Both the position numbers and the translations under genes were made by a program. Below the pieces are notes generated by a model that was given only the letters and a program-made list of their open reading frames with translations, did no database searches and was not told the DNA's origin. This document shows positions 21,561-31,039 of a DNA stretch of 64,000 bases, one piece after another. The stretch is from Psychrobacter aquaticus CMS 56 (GTDB lineage: Bacteria > Pseudomonadota > Gammaproteobacteria > Pseudomonadales > Moraxellaceae), in assembly GCF_000471625.1 (NCBI RefSeq), contig NZ_AUSW01000027.1:1-64000 (forward strand), given 5' to 3'. The number at the start of each line of letters is the position of its first letter. The first letter of the stretch is position 1.

Positions 21561-22244
21561 TTATTTGTAGTAAGCATTCTCTGTACGCGTGTGATCGGTT
21601 TCATCAATCACTTGCGTCAGCTCTGGTATTTGCTGTTTAAGCTGTACTTCAACGCCTTGACGCAAGGTCATATCAACCGCCGAGCAACCTTGGCAACCAC
21701 CGCCGAATTTCAAGACAGCAGTGAGGCCAACGCCTTCTTCGTCGATCAGCTCAAGTAACTGTACGTCCCCACCATGCGCCGCCAATCCTGGGTTAATCTC
21801 TGACTGCAATACGTAGTTGATGCGTTCCTCAACACTGGCATCCGCACCCACTTTTGGTACTTTAGAGTTTGGCGCGCGGAACGTCAGCTGACCACCGAAA
21901 CGGTCTTTATTATAATCAATGACCGCATCTTCTAGATAAGGGACTGACGCCGCCTCAATAAACGCAGAGAAATTGTCATAGGTAAAACGCAGATCAGCAC
22001 TGTCTTCTTCACCTGGCTGGTTATATGCCATGCAGCACTCTGCACGCGGCGTGCCAGGATGCTCAACGAAAATACGCACACCGATACCATCAGTATCTTG
22101 CTTAGACAACAAATCTGCCAAATATCCTTGAGCCGACTCAGTGATGGTGATATTACTTTTTGTTTCAATTTGCTCAGTATCTAGTGCTGATTCATAGTCG
22201 GTAGACTGGTCTAGTTGGTTATCAGCTTGGTTTTGCTCACTCAT
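21561..22244 (-). CDS. nfuA: Fe-S biogenesis protein NfuA
   Basis: NfuA is a carrier that receives and delivers [4Fe-4S] clusters to target enzymes. The 227 residues have two domains. The N-terminal A-type-like domain is at about 28-125 ([18 protein letters not shown], then [20 protein letters not shown]). The C-terminal Nfu domain at about 140-220 has the cluster-binding pair CxxC in [21 protein letters not shown] polar N-terminal extension ([20 protein letters not shown]) precedes the A-type domain. It is monocistronic by spacing. Confidence 0.95.
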   Translation of the reverse strand: MSEQNQADNQLDQSTDYESALDTEQIETKSNITITESAQGYLADLLSKQDTDGIGVRIFVEHPGTPRAECCMAYNQPGEEDSADLRFTYDNFSAFIEAASVPYLEDAVIDYNKDRFGGQLTFRAPNSKVPKVGADASVEERINYVLQSEINPGLAAHGGDVQLLELIDEEGVGLTAVLKFGGGCQGCSAVDMTLRQGVEVQLKQQIPELTQVIDETDHTRTENAYYK

Positions 22245-22868
22245 AATATTTCCTATGCGTTATGACACAAATGCGATATCTATCGTGGCTACTGTGTCGT
22301 GAATTTGGATTTTCTAAAATTTTACGGATTATATAAGACATGCAGACTATCAATGATTGAAATTTATTATTGTATGACACTGACCACGATGTTTATAAAA
22401 TTTAATGCGGTTATAATTGCTATTATACCTGAATCAAGCATTAATTCCGACCGCGCTACTGTGAATTAGATAGCGAGCGCTACTAATGGTTGTGATTGAT
22501 TTTTTTAATGTCGCTACTAATCAGTAGATTAGGCATTATTGGTATAATGACCGATAAGCTATCCTTTATATAAAGACAGCTGTATCACTTATCAAGCACC
22601 CAAGGTAGCTTTAAAATCGTAAGAGGTTTATGCCAGTTAACGCCATACATTTATCAAACCCTATACGTCCTATCATTAATCGCATTAAACATAAATGAAA
22701 ATACTAGCTGTTTTTATCGATCACACTAGATTTACAATGATAGATTGTGATGATTAGGATTTTCGTAAGAAATTTAGCAATAATTTTTTACATAAAAATG
22801 CTGTTACTGAAAATTATATCCATAAATAAAAACTAAACCAAAGCATATATTTATAAACGGACTAGATA
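22245..22868. other. Long intergenic region, no gene recognised
   Basis: This 624-bp AT-rich stretch between nfuA and a small membrane-protein frame contains a 22-codon frame at 22631-22699 with a plausible ribosome site (aagagg) but no recognisable product. It could be the remnant of a longer gene. No repeat or strong hairpin was seen. Confidence 0.35.
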
Positions 22869-23168
22869 ATGGTAACTATAATATTGAGCATCTTTGTTAT
22901 TCTGATAATCACTATGATAATCGCTAATAGGTATTACTTTATCTTAACCAAAAAAATCATGAAATATTACGACAAAGCACCTTATTTACTCATTTTTTTT
23001 TACAATCCCTCATACCATATAATCTTTTACGCAGATTATAAAAATGATTTAAAACTTAAAGAGATAAATGCATTTAAGTGCTACTTTATACTTTACATAG
23101 TTACCATTATTTTGTTTATAGCGCTGCTAATCATAGGCAATACACTTATATATCTGAATAAGACCTAA
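22869..23168 (+). CDS. Small hypothetical membrane protein
   Basis: This 99-residue frame of unknown function is much more AT-rich than its neighbours. It has a strongly hydrophobic N-terminal segment (TIILSIFVILIITMIIA, about residues 3-19) and a second near the C-terminus (YFILYIVTIILFIALLIIGN, about 72-91). Between them is a short basic/aromatic region with KNDLKLKEINAFK. A two-helix inner-membrane hairpin protein is the simplest reading. The ribosome site is weak and I recognise no family. The AT bias suggests recent acquisition or spurious coding. Confidence 0.45.
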   Translation: MVTIILSIFVILIITMIIANRYYFILTKKIMKYYDKAPYLLIFFYNPSYHIIFYADYKNDLKLKEINAFKCYFILYIVTIILFIALLIIGNTLIYLNKT

Positions 23169-23278
23169 ATATTACCTTTGGCAAAACATCTTTCCACTTG
23201 TCAAAAAGTCATGGGCTGTGTCAGTATTAGCGTCATTAACTTTTAATCATTAAAAAAAGCGGTAGGAAATGGACGTCT

Positions 23279-24346
23279 ATGAGTGAATCAGCAGAGCAAC
23301 CGACAGACAAGCAACAACCGAATAAGCAAAACAAAAAACACTATCGTTATTTGGTCTTTATCGGCCGTTTCCAGCCGTTTCATTGTGGCCATAAGGCAGT
23401 CATTGATGAGGCGCTCAAACGCTCGGATGACGTGATTATGCTCATTGGCTCCGCCAACCTACCACGCAGCTTGCGCAACCCCTTTAGTGTCGCTGAGCGT
23501 TCTGCCATGATTAAGGGCGCCTACTCAACAGAGGAAGCGGCTCGGATTCACTGCGTTGGATTAGACGATGCCCTATACAATGACACGCGCTGGCTACAAT
23601 ATGTGCAAGCTGGCGTAAAATCTGTCACGGGCGATTTGCAAACGGATATTGGTCTGATCGGTCATTCAAAAGATAGCTCATCTTACTACTTATCCTTATT
23701 CCCTAACTGGGCATCCGTTTCAGTGCCTAATTATCACAATCTATCCGCCACGCCTATTCGTGACAGCTATCTCATGGGCGCTACCCCAACGCCTGAACGC
23801 ACGCCTGAGTCAACACGCAACGTCCTTAACGACTTCAAACAAACTGACGACTACCAACAGCTACATGAAGAAGCAGACTTTATTGATAAATACAAAAGGC
23901 AATGGGAATCTGCCCCTTATGCCCCCACCTTTATGACGACTGATGCTTTAATCATACAGTCAGGACATATCTTGTTGGTTGAGCGCCGTAGTATGCCAGG
24001 GCGCGGATTATGGGCATTGCCAGGTGGGTTTGTAGATCCAAAGGAGACGTTATTCGATGCTTGTATCCGTGAGCTACGCGAAGAGACACGTCTCAAAGTT
24101 CCTCAACCTGTATTGCGCGGCTCTTGCCACAGTCAACATACCTTTGATGACCCGTATCGCTCAGCGCGTGGTCGCACGATTACTCAAGCGTTTTACTTTC
24201 AGCTCAAAAATGATCCAAAAGGGTTGCCAAAAGTAAAAGGTGGCGACGATGCCGCTCAAGCATTTTGGCTGCCGCTCGCTGAGCTGGATGCCAAAATGAT
24301 GTTTGAAGATCACTATGCGATTATTACCAAAATGGTTGGGCTCTAG
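23279..24346 (+). CDS. nadM: Bifunctional NMN adenylyltransferase / Nudix hydrolase
   Basis: This 355-residue fusion has two domains. Residues ~22-185 form a NadM-type nucleotidyltransferase (GRFQPFHCGH at 29-38 is the (H/T)xGH-type motif; SATPIRDSYLMG corresponds to the ISxTxIR segment), which makes NAD from NMN and ATP. Residues ~215-350 form a Nudix domain with the box GGFVDPKETLFDACIRELRE...EE near 247-269, assigned ADP-ribose pyrophosphatase activity in characterised homologues. A polar leader of ~20 residues precedes it. It lies 174 bp before nadV, together forming a nicotinamide-to-NAD salvage route. Start ATG 23279 follows gga at a suitable distance. Confidence 0.92.
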   Translation: MSESAEQPTDKQQPNKQNKKHYRYLVFIGRFQPFHCGHKAVIDEALKRSDDVIMLIGSANLPRSLRNPFSVAERSAMIKGAYSTEEAARIHCVGLDDALYNDTRWLQYVQAGVKSVTGDLQTDIGLIGHSKDSSSYYLSLFPNWASVSVPNYHNLSATPIRDSYLMGATPTPERTPESTRNVLNDFKQTDDYQQLHEEADFIDKYKRQWESAPYAPTFMTTDALIIQSGHILLVERRSMPGRGLWALPGGFVDPKETLFDACIRELREETRLKVPQPVLRGSCHSQHTFDDPYRSARGRTITQAFYFQLKNDPKGLPKVKGGDDAAQAFWLPLAELDAKMMFEDHYAIITKMVGL

Positions 24347-24520
24347 GTTTTTTCTAGTGAAAGGTATAGCACCTCCATTAGAAAAAAACTAAGCATGACG
24401 ACAGACTACATGATTTATTTTATGTTTTTCACGCCAGCGCCGATAGACGGCAATGGTTAATCGCCGCAACTGTTAGCTCATCAAAGCAGATGCGGCATCT
24501 AAAAGCAGAGGAGTTCTGTG

Positions 24521-25918
24521 ATGTATACCAGTAATCTAAGCAATTTAATCTTAAACAGCGACAGCTACAAAACCTCGCATTGGGTGCAATATCCAAGCGG
24601 TAGTGAGTATCTGTCGAGCTACATCGAAGCACGTAAAGGCGACTACGATGTAGTTTTCTTTGGCTTGCAAGCCTTTATCAAAGAATACCTAAGCACACCA
24701 ATCACCCATCAAGATATTGATGAAGCCGAAATGGTCATTCAAGCGCATGGCTTGACCTTTAATCGTGCGGGTTGGGAGCGTTTGGTCGACAAGCACGATG
24801 GCTACCTGCCATTACGCATCGAAGCTGTACCCGAAGGCAGCATCGTGCCAGTATCCAATGTGGTCTGCCAAATCATCAATACCGATCCTGAGTTTTATTG
24901 GTTACCGAGTTACATCGAAACTGCACTATTGCGGGCGATTTGGTATCCTTCCACCGTCGCTAGTGTCTCGCATTATTGCAAAGGCATCATTCGTCAAGCA
25001 CTAGAAAAGTCGGCGGATAACACAGACTCGCTTACCTTTCGTTTGCATGATTTTGGATCGCGGGGCGCTTCTAGTCAGGAGTCCGTCGCGCTTGGCAGTT
25101 TGGCACATTTGGTGAATTTTGCTGGGACGGATTCGATGACCGCGTTGGTTGCTGCCAGTCGCTGGTATCAAATGGGCAATGATATGCCCGCGTTTTCTAT
25201 CCCTGCAGCTGAGCACAGTACCATGACAGCATGGGGCCGTGATGGTGAGACTGCCGCCTTTGCCAATATGATTGAGCAGTTTGGCGGCGAAGGAAAAAGC
25301 TTTTCTGTTGTGTCTGATAGCTATGACTTATGGAATGCCATTGACAATATCTGGGGTGGCAGCCTAAAAGACGATGTGAAAAACATGGGTGGTACCTTAG
25401 TCATCAGACCAGACAGTGGTGAACCTGCCAAAGTGGTGCGTGAAGCGTTAGAGCGGTTGGCAGTGAAATTTGGAACGACCATCAACAGCAAGGGCTATAA
25501 AGTCCTGCCTGATTATGTACGTATCATTCAAGGTGACGGCATCAGTCCACAAACCTTGAGCAAGATCATTGAAGTGGTTATAAAAGCAGGTTTTAGCGCA
25601 GACAATGTCACTTTTGGTATGGGCGGCGGATTACTACAACAAGTCAATCGCGACACGATGAGCTGGGCAATGAAAGCCAGCGCCATCTCTATCGACGGTA
25701 CATGGAAAGATATCTATAAAGATCCTGTGACTAGCCGCTCTAAACGCTCAAAAAAAGGACGTTTGGCTTTGATCGAAGACAGCCACGGCTCAATAAAAAC
25801 CATCAAAGCAGATGAGCTATCTGCCAATACCAGCAACCTATTACGCGATGTCTATGTTGATGGTCAATTATTAATTGAAGACAGTCTCACGACTATTCGG
25901 GAGCGTGCGGGATGGTAG
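24521..25918 (+). CDS. nadV: Nicotinamide phosphoribosyltransferase
   Basis: NadV converts nicotinamide and PRPP to NMN, feeding NadM. The 465-residue protein begins with NLILNSDSYKTSHWVQYPSG, typical of the NAMPT/NadV group rather than PncB. FRLHDFGSRGASSQESVALG, GTDSMTALVAA, the catalytic-His region IPAAEHSTMTAWGRDGETAA, and RPDSGEPAKVVREALE with VIQGDGI-type PRPP-site residues are visible. Start ATG 24521 is 7 nt after agaggag (24507-24513); the preceding GTG is less likely. It is followed after 4 bp by an SGNH hydrolase, so these are likely co-transcribed. Confidence 0.93.
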   Translation: MYTSNLSNLILNSDSYKTSHWVQYPSGSEYLSSYIEARKGDYDVVFFGLQAFIKEYLSTPITHQDIDEAEMVIQAHGLTFNRAGWERLVDKHDGYLPLRIEAVPEGSIVPVSNVVCQIINTDPEFYWLPSYIETALLRAIWYPSTVASVSHYCKGIIRQALEKSADNTDSLTFRLHDFGSRGASSQESVALGSLAHLVNFAGTDSMTALVAASRWYQMGNDMPAFSIPAAEHSTMTAWGRDGETAAFANMIEQFGGEGKSFSVVSDSYDLWNAIDNIWGGSLKDDVKNMGGTLVIRPDSGEPAKVVREALERLAVKFGTTINSKGYKVLPDYVRIIQGDGISPQTLSKIIEVVIKAGFSADNVTFGMGGGLLQQVNRDTMSWAMKASAISIDGTWKDIYKDPVTSRSKRSKKGRLALIEDSHGSIKTIKADELSANTSNLLRDVYVDGQLLIEDSLTTIRERAGW

Positions 25919-25922
25919 CAAT

Positions 25923-26753
25923 ATGATAAATAGCAATAAAGTCGCGACCGTCGCAAGAGACATGCTGCTCGCTCCTGTTTATCTTTATCAAGGGCGCAAA
26001 ATCAAGCGTGACACATTGCGTCTTCCTGAACCAAATGGCGAAAGGCATGGGCTTGTTCAACTGAACAAGTCTACTGATACATCAACAGATGAATCCAAGC
26101 AAACGCTTAATCTCATGATCGTTGGTGATTCGGCAGCAGCTGGTGTCGGTAGTCAAACACAGCAAGAAGCGCTGGTCGGCAGGCTGATTCCAGTTTTGGA
26201 GCAACATCCCACGATCAACTCGACATTTAGTATGCTGAACTGGTCGTTGCAGGCGACGACAGGACATACCAGTTTTGATATTTTACGTCGGTTGTACGTC
26301 TTACCTGCGGCTACTCAGCCTGTAGATATGATGGTGCTGAGTGTCGGTGTTAATGACACCACCGCTAACGTTTCTGTGAATAAATGGCAACAGCAAATTG
26401 AAGACATCATTGCGATTGCTCAGCGTAAATTTGGCGCGCAAGAATTAATCTTTTTTAGTCTACCGCCGATGGCAGAAATGCCTGCGATACCTGCTCCACT
26501 GAATAACTTTGTTGGTGCTAAAGCGTCTATTCTTGATGGAATACTGCAACAAGTTTGTGATGCTCATGATGGCGTCAACTATATGGCCACTGATTTCCCA
26601 CGAATGATAGAAGAGCACTCTAACGGCACACCTATCGATATTGCCGTGATGTTTGCAAGTGATGGCTTTCACCCTAGTAGTTTGATGTATGGTTACTGGG
26701 CGCAGCAATTGGCCGAACGTATCACACAGTTGCTGGATACGTCCCCATCTTAA
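25923..26753 (+). CDS. SGNH/GDSL hydrolase
   Basis: This 276-residue protein has the GDSL-family blocks: block I IVGDSAAAGVG with nucleophile Ser70, block III SVGVNDTTANV with the Asn of GxND, and block V SDGFHPSSLMYGYWA with the catalytic Asp-x-x-His. These enzymes are esterases or acyl-thioesterases; the substrate here is unknown. Start ATG 25923 is 4 bp after the nadV stop, so translation may be coupled. A longer TTG-initiated frame overlapping nadV is considered unlikely. Its link to NAD salvage is only positional. Confidence 0.85.
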   Translation: MINSNKVATVARDMLLAPVYLYQGRKIKRDTLRLPEPNGERHGLVQLNKSTDTSTDESKQTLNLMIVGDSAAAGVGSQTQQEALVGRLIPVLEQHPTINSTFSMLNWSLQATTGHTSFDILRRLYVLPAATQPVDMMVLSVGVNDTTANVSVNKWQQQIEDIIAIAQRKFGAQELIFFSLPPMAEMPAIPAPLNNFVGAKASILDGILQQVCDAHDGVNYMATDFPRMIEEHSNGTPIDIAVMFASDGFHPSSLMYGYWAQQLAERITQLLDTSPS

Positions 26754-26797
26754 AATGCTAGCTGGCAATCAGAAAAAATTTGCTGTTAAAAACCCAA

Positions 26798-26827
26798 AAA
26801 AAACCGCTGAATCATCAGCGGTTTTTT
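26798..26827. terminator. Bidirectional terminator, SGNH hydrolase / rpmE2
   Basis: The stem ccgctga / tcagcgg is extended by A6/T6 and has the 4-nt loop atca. It lies between convergent genes. Confidence 0.85.
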
Positions 26828-26864
26828 ATTGCTTAGCAAAATACCTTTACACAATAAGTGTAAA

Positions 26865-27143
26865 TTATTCAGCAGAATCAGCGGCTTTCTTGCTACGGCC
26901 ACCGAATGCACCAAAGCGTTTGTTGAAGCTAGCAACACGACCTTCGGTAGATGTTTTACGCTGCTCGCCAGTATAGAATGGATGCGACGCACTTGAGATA
27001 TCAAGTGGGTAGTATGGGTATTCTGTACCTTCGTATTCACGAGTGGCTTTAGTCTTAACGGTTGAACGAGTCAAAAAGAACACGTCAGCGTTAGTGTCAT
27101 GGAATAAAACGTCTTGGTAATTAGGATGGATATCTTTACGCAT
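26865..27143 (-). CDS. rpmE2: 50S ribosomal protein L31 type B
   Basis: This 92-residue L31 begins [20 protein letters not shown] and has the conserved [20 protein letters not shown] segment and [11 protein letters not shown]. It lacks the zinc-binding CxxC of type A L31, so it is the zinc-independent paralogue; in many bacteria that form is induced when zinc is scarce through Zur, but no Zur box was identified here. A well-formed promoter about 200 bp upstream implies a long leader. The C-terminal tail [10 protein letters not shown] is short and polar. Confidence 0.96.
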   Translation of the reverse strand: MRKDIHPNYQDVLFHDTNADVFFLTRSTVKTKATREYEGTEYPYYPLDISSASHPFYTGEQRKTSTEGRVASFNKRFGAFGGRSKKAADSAE

Positions 27144-27688
27144 AATAAACTCTCTATGTCCGATGTATGAATAGCCCGTCTGAACATCCTATTTAAGATG
27201 TGTTAAACGAACGATGACATACGTAACTGAGGCACTAAGGACATTTACAAGTATGGCAACTGTGTCACTGGCTTATTCCAGCACCCAACACCATTCTTCT
27301 GCTCGCTTAGCCTTTCCCCAGCGGGAAAATCAAACCGCGATTCTAACGGTTTTTGGTGTTTGATGCAAGTAGCAGTTATCCTACCTATGTGTGATAAGTG
27401 GTCAACAAGACGCTTATTGCGTTGAGAAAAATACGTTACATTAGTACAATAATCATTTAGCTGAAATTATCAATAAAATCTGTTACTGTAGCTTTCATTA
27501 ACAATTAGAAAATTGCATTATTAATATTTATGTATCATTAATATTTATAGTTTCTAATCTGTAATTTTTAAACAACCTTTTTAAATGGCTTGTTTTTAAT
27601 TATACCGACTTATAATGACAAACACTTTACAACTGCTGACCAGCAATAAACCCCCTTTACTTAACAAACCCCAACTAAGGACAATTCA
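27144..27688. other. Divergent rpmE2 / yceI regulatory region
   Basis: This 545-bp region contains the rpmE2 promoter (separate entry) and a ~190-nt transcribed leader on the minus strand that is GC-richer than the rest of the gap (around 27285-27330). The yceI-proximal half (27420-27650) is very AT-rich. No further gene was recognised. Confidence 0.45.
27340..27368 (-). promoter_or_regulatory. Sigma-70-type promoter of rpmE2
   Basis: On the minus strand, TTGCAT (27363-27368) and TAGAAT (27340-27345) are separated by exactly 17 nt. The predicted transcript start near 27333 leaves a leader of about 190 nt before the rpmE2 ATG at 27143. Confidence 0.6.
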
Positions 27689-28294
27689 ATGATAAATACT
27701 GTCATGAAAAACACCGCAAAAACATTACTAATCAGTTCAGCACTGGCTGTCACTACTATGGCAAGCGCTGCCCTGCCAAGCCAATGGCAATTAGATGACT
27801 CACATACTCGTGTCGGATTTTCTGTTAACCATTTGGGGTTTTCAACCACTATGGGGCATTTTAATGATGTCAAAGGCATGGTTAATTACGATATCAAAGC
27901 CCCAAGCAAAACCAATATGAACTTTACGATTGCAACTGACAGTATCGATACCAATTGGGATGCGCGTGACGAGCATTTAAAGAAAGATGATTTCTTTAAT
28001 GTTGCAAAATATCCAACCATGACGTTTAAATCTACCCAAGTCACTTTTATTAATCCGCAACAAGCCAAAGTAACGGGTGATTTTACGATGCTTGGTCAAA
28101 CCAAACCACTAACGCTTGATGTAAAGTTGAATAAAATTGCGAATAGCCCGCTTACGAAAGAACCTGTTGTTGGTTTCCGTGCCACTGGTAACATTGATCG
28201 CGCCGCCTATGGTATGACCACTTTTGCTGATGGCATCACGACCAACGTTCCTATCCAAATCGATGGTGAATTGGTAGAGAAAAAAGCGAAATAA
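27689..28294 (+). CDS. YceI family periplasmic protein
   Basis: This 201-residue exported lipocalin-like protein has a clear signal peptide: MKNTAKTLLISSALAVTTMA with cleavage after ASA. The mature domain begins LPSQWQLDDSHTRVGFSVNHLGFSTTMGHF, the YceI hallmark, and ends FRATGNIDRAAYGMTTFADG...VPIQIDGEL. YceI proteins form a beta barrel that binds long isoprenoid or other hydrophobic molecules; the ligand here is unknown. The ATG at 27689 is preceded by aaggac at a good distance. A terminator follows at 28344-28372. Confidence 0.92.
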   Translation: MINTVMKNTAKTLLISSALAVTTMASAALPSQWQLDDSHTRVGFSVNHLGFSTTMGHFNDVKGMVNYDIKAPSKTNMNFTIATDSIDTNWDARDEHLKKDDFFNVAKYPTMTFKSTQVTFINPQQAKVTGDFTMLGQTKPLTLDVKLNKIANSPLTKEPVVGFRATGNIDRAAYGMTTFADGITTNVPIQIDGELVEKKAK

Positions 28295-28343
28295 ACCTAA
28301 CGTTTAGGTCAAGCAGCATTATCAATTTTTCTAAATTTCAAAC

Positions 28344-28372
28344 AAGCAGCCATTATATGTGGCTGCTTTTCT
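28344..28372 (+). terminator. yceI terminator
   Basis: The stem aagcagcca / tggctgctt has a 7-nt loop, followed by a T run, 50 bp after the yceI stop. Confidence 0.75.
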
Positions 28373-28628
28373 AATTGTTCTCGGCTATTCATTGACAAAA
28401 CTCATGTACCCACTTACGTATTTGCCCTCATATCAGTTGTAGTTTTTCGTACAATGTCGCTAAAGAAATTAAGAAACACTACACAATAAAAAATGACCAT
28501 TGCGGCTTAATATACACATTGAACTTGACTGCCTTTGCACGCATATCAACAGTGATAATATATTTAATGTATACGCCGAGCATGACCTGCTGTGGATGCT
28601 ACTAGCTATGGATACTACTAGGGATACA

Positions 28629-30203
28629 ATGACGACAATGACTCACTCTCTTACTAAAAATCATGTTCATTCCACCAAACGTGTTGGTATTCTCGGTGGT
28701 GGTACGGCCGGAGCAACCATTGCAATTCGCTTAGCGGCGCTCGGGCTGGATACTTACTTATTTGAAAAAAATAAATCGCTGATAGATGGACCGCCTATGT
28801 GTCATTTGCATGCAGGTGGCAATTTATACCGTGAAATCCCCGATGAAGATTGCGTCGCGCTTCTCAAACAATGCATCGATATTTTACGTCTTTATCCTTA
28901 TACCATCGATGTACGCCCAACCGTATTTGCTGTTCCGACTCGCGATGAAGGCTTGCCCGAAGACTTACTACCGCGCCTTGATATCTTGACAGAAGCTTAT
29001 CGTGACCTTATTGCTCAAGATGCCAATAATAAAGTTTTGGGCGATCCTGAAGATTATTATCAGTTATACAGTCATGAGCAATTGATTGAGCTGTCTGAGC
29101 GCCACCAAGTCGCTGTGCCGAGCACCGTTGACGAGTGGATGATACCGGTTGCTAAGTATCTAGACTTAAATAAAGTCAAATTTCCGCTGATTGTCGTACA
29201 AGAGTATGGTTGGAATATCTTTCGTCTGGCCGCCTCTGCGCAGTTGGCACTAGAAGGTTATGAGCACGCACATGTCTTTACCGATACTCAAGTGAAACAA
29301 GTCATGCCTGTGGATTGTGAAAACTGCTCAAACGCTGACCACCATGTTACTAAGTGGCGCATCGACTATCAACAAACATTCAGCCAGCAAGCAACGCATG
29401 CAGAACCTGAGTCTATCGAAGTCGATTATTTAATCAATGCTTGCGGTTTCCGTACTGGCGTAATCGACGATATGGTTGGTGTAAAAGTCACTCGCATGGT
29501 TGAGTTTAAATCCTCCTATATCACTCATTGGGACAATGCGGGTGGCCAAATACCAGAGATCATCGTTTATGGCAGTCGCGGCACACCAGAAGGCATGGCA
29601 CAGCTCACACCCTATCCTGGTGGCTACTTTCAAATACATGGTATGAGTAAATTTATCACATTATTCGATGACGGATTGGTCGCGTCTAGCAAAGACAGTG
29701 CCCAACCTAAGCTGCCTCCGCAATACGTGCATTATATTGAAGATGGCTGGGATAAAGCACCGCTCCAAGCGCGTAGTCAGCAAGCGATTGACTATGTAGC
29801 GGAGTTTGTACCGACATTTCATAGTGCGCGCACAGTTGGTAACGCATTGTATGGTGGTCAACAAATTCCAGGCCAAGACGATACATTGCGAGTCGCTGAT
29901 GTGAGCCTTTATTCTAATATACGCTATGCCCGCGCTGAGAACGTAAAAGCGTCATCAACATTGATTGCTGCTGATCAAATTGTGGATGAGTTGACTACGC
30001 TTGGCTTGATTGATAATGACACGCCAGCAAATCGTAATCGTTATGCCCATGAATGGCCTTACTTAGTGCACAATGACAGTTTAATCATCGATGAAGTTGC
30101 GCGTGTACTGGCTGAAGAACGTGGATTCCCGCTGGCGATGGCGAATGTGAATCATGGTATCCGCGAAAAAACCTTAGATGACCTGTCACCAGATGAGGCA
30201 TAG
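28629..30203 (+). CDS. FAD-dependent oxidoreductase of unknown substrate
   Basis: This ~524-residue flavoprotein has the dinucleotide-binding motif RVGILGGGTAGATIAIRLAALG near its N-terminus, followed by an acidic strand end (TYLFEKNK). An ACGFRTGVID segment resembles the second FAD/NAD contact. I know no family with a defined reaction that fits well. The longest frame begins with TTG at 28500; I chose ATG 28629 because aggga precedes it at 5 nt and the sequence upstream looks non-coding. ATG at 28608 or 28638 are alternatives. A terminator follows at 30231-30273, and no operon partner is evident. Confidence 0.75.
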   Translation: MTTMTHSLTKNHVHSTKRVGILGGGTAGATIAIRLAALGLDTYLFEKNKSLIDGPPMCHLHAGGNLYREIPDEDCVALLKQCIDILRLYPYTIDVRPTVFAVPTRDEGLPEDLLPRLDILTEAYRDLIAQDANNKVLGDPEDYYQLYSHEQLIELSERHQVAVPSTVDEWMIPVAKYLDLNKVKFPLIVVQEYGWNIFRLAASAQLALEGYEHAHVFTDTQVKQVMPVDCENCSNADHHVTKWRIDYQQTFSQQATHAEPESIEVDYLINACGFRTGVIDDMVGVKVTRMVEFKSSYITHWDNAGGQIPEIIVYGSRGTPEGMAQLTPYPGGYFQIHGMSKFITLFDDGLVASSKDSAQPKLPPQYVHYIEDGWDKAPLQARSQQAIDYVAEFVPTFHSARTVGNALYGGQQIPGQDDTLRVADVSLYSNIRYARAENVKASSTLIAADQIVDELTTLGLIDNDTPANRNRYAHEWPYLVHNDSLIIDEVARVLAEERGFPLAMANVNHGIREKTLDDLSPDEA

Positions 30204-30230
30204 TTCTTTATAGTGGCATTAAAAGAAGAA

Positions 30231-30273
30231 AAAAAGGCGTCGATAACCAATCATTGGTTACCAACGCCTTTTT
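30231..30273. terminator. Terminator between FAD oxidoreductase and LOG gene
   Basis: The stem aaaaaggcgt / aacgccttttt is extended by an inner stem ataaccaa / ttggttac and lies between convergent genes. Confidence 0.8.
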
Positions 30274-30355
30274 CTTTTACATAAAATGAAAAATCATACC
30301 ATTTGCAAAATTAAAGCCGCAAGGAAAAACATACAAGCACTACAGCCCCTAAATC

Positions 30356-31039
30356 TTAGCTTTCGCTACCTACCATTTTTTCAGTATCGACTGTATCTTC
30401 GATGGTCACTACGGTTTTTAACAAGTCAATGGCTTCACCAATCGTATTACAAACCACCAAACGCTCAAGGTCTTCTTGCTTCATAAAGCCCTGATCAGCA
30501 GTATATTTTAAATGCTCAATCATACGATCATAGAAGCCATTAATATTAAGGATAATCATCGGCTTTTCATGTTGATACAACTGACGCCATGTGGCAATTT
30601 CCATGATTTCTTCTAGTGTTCCGAGCCCACCCGGTAGAGTGATGAAGGCATCAGCATACTCTGCCATCACTGTTTTGCGTGTGTGCATGGTATCGGTCAA
30701 ATGCAAACGAGTCAGCTGTTCATGAGCAATCTCATGCTTTAGCATAAAGGTTGGAATCACCCCCACCGCTTGCGCACCGCCTTGAATAACCTCATCTGCG
30801 ACAGCACCCATCAGACCGATACTCGCGCCACCATATACCAGTCCCAAGCCATTCTCCGCCAGAGCGAGACCCAGCTCACGGGCTGCTTGTTCATACACTT
30901 CACTGTTACCCAGACGTGAGCCACAGTAAACCGCCACCAGCGGCATCGACAGCGTTGACTTGTCTACCGCGTTTTCAATATCAGTGATATCTTGGCTAGT
31001 AATGACTTCATAAGTATCGTTGTTAATTTTCATTTGCAT
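30356..31039 (-). CDS. LOG family phosphoribohydrolase (TIGR00730)
   Basis: This 227-residue Rossmann-fold protein has the LOG signatures GLVYGGASIGLMGAVADEVI (about residues 65-84), then MHTRKTVMAEYADAFITLPGGLGTLEEIMEI with the PGGxGTxxE motif near residue 137. Characterised members cleave nucleoside 5'-monophosphates such as AMP or cytokinin ribotides to the base and ribose 5-phosphate; the bacterial role is probably nucleotide turnover. The N-terminal ~35 residues (INNDTYEVITSQDITDIENA) extend beyond the usual start. It is monocistronic. Confidence 0.9.
   Translation of the reverse strand: MQMKINNDTYEVITSQDITDIENAVDKSTLSMPLVAVYCGSRLGNSEVYEQAARELGLALAENGLGLVYGGASIGLMGAVADEVIQGGAQAVGVIPTFMLKHEIAHEQLTRLHLTDTMHTRKTVMAEYADAFITLPGGLGTLEEIMEIATWRQLYQHEKPMIILNINGFYDRMIEHLKYTADQGFMKQEDLERLVVCNTIGEAIDLLKTVVTIEDTVDTEKMVGSES

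Noticed and set aside
22631..22699. A 22-codon frame with a decent ribosome site before the small membrane protein
   Set aside because: No recognisable product and too short to support; could be the remnant of a start region.
25875..25922. TTG-initiated extension of the SGNH hydrolase overlapping nadV
   Set aside because: ATG 25923 lies 4 bp after the nadV stop, a standard coupled arrangement.
28500..28628. TTG-initiated N-terminal extension of the FAD oxidoreductase
   Set aside because: Sequence upstream of the Rossmann motif is unlike a protein domain, and ATG 28629 has a better ribosome site.
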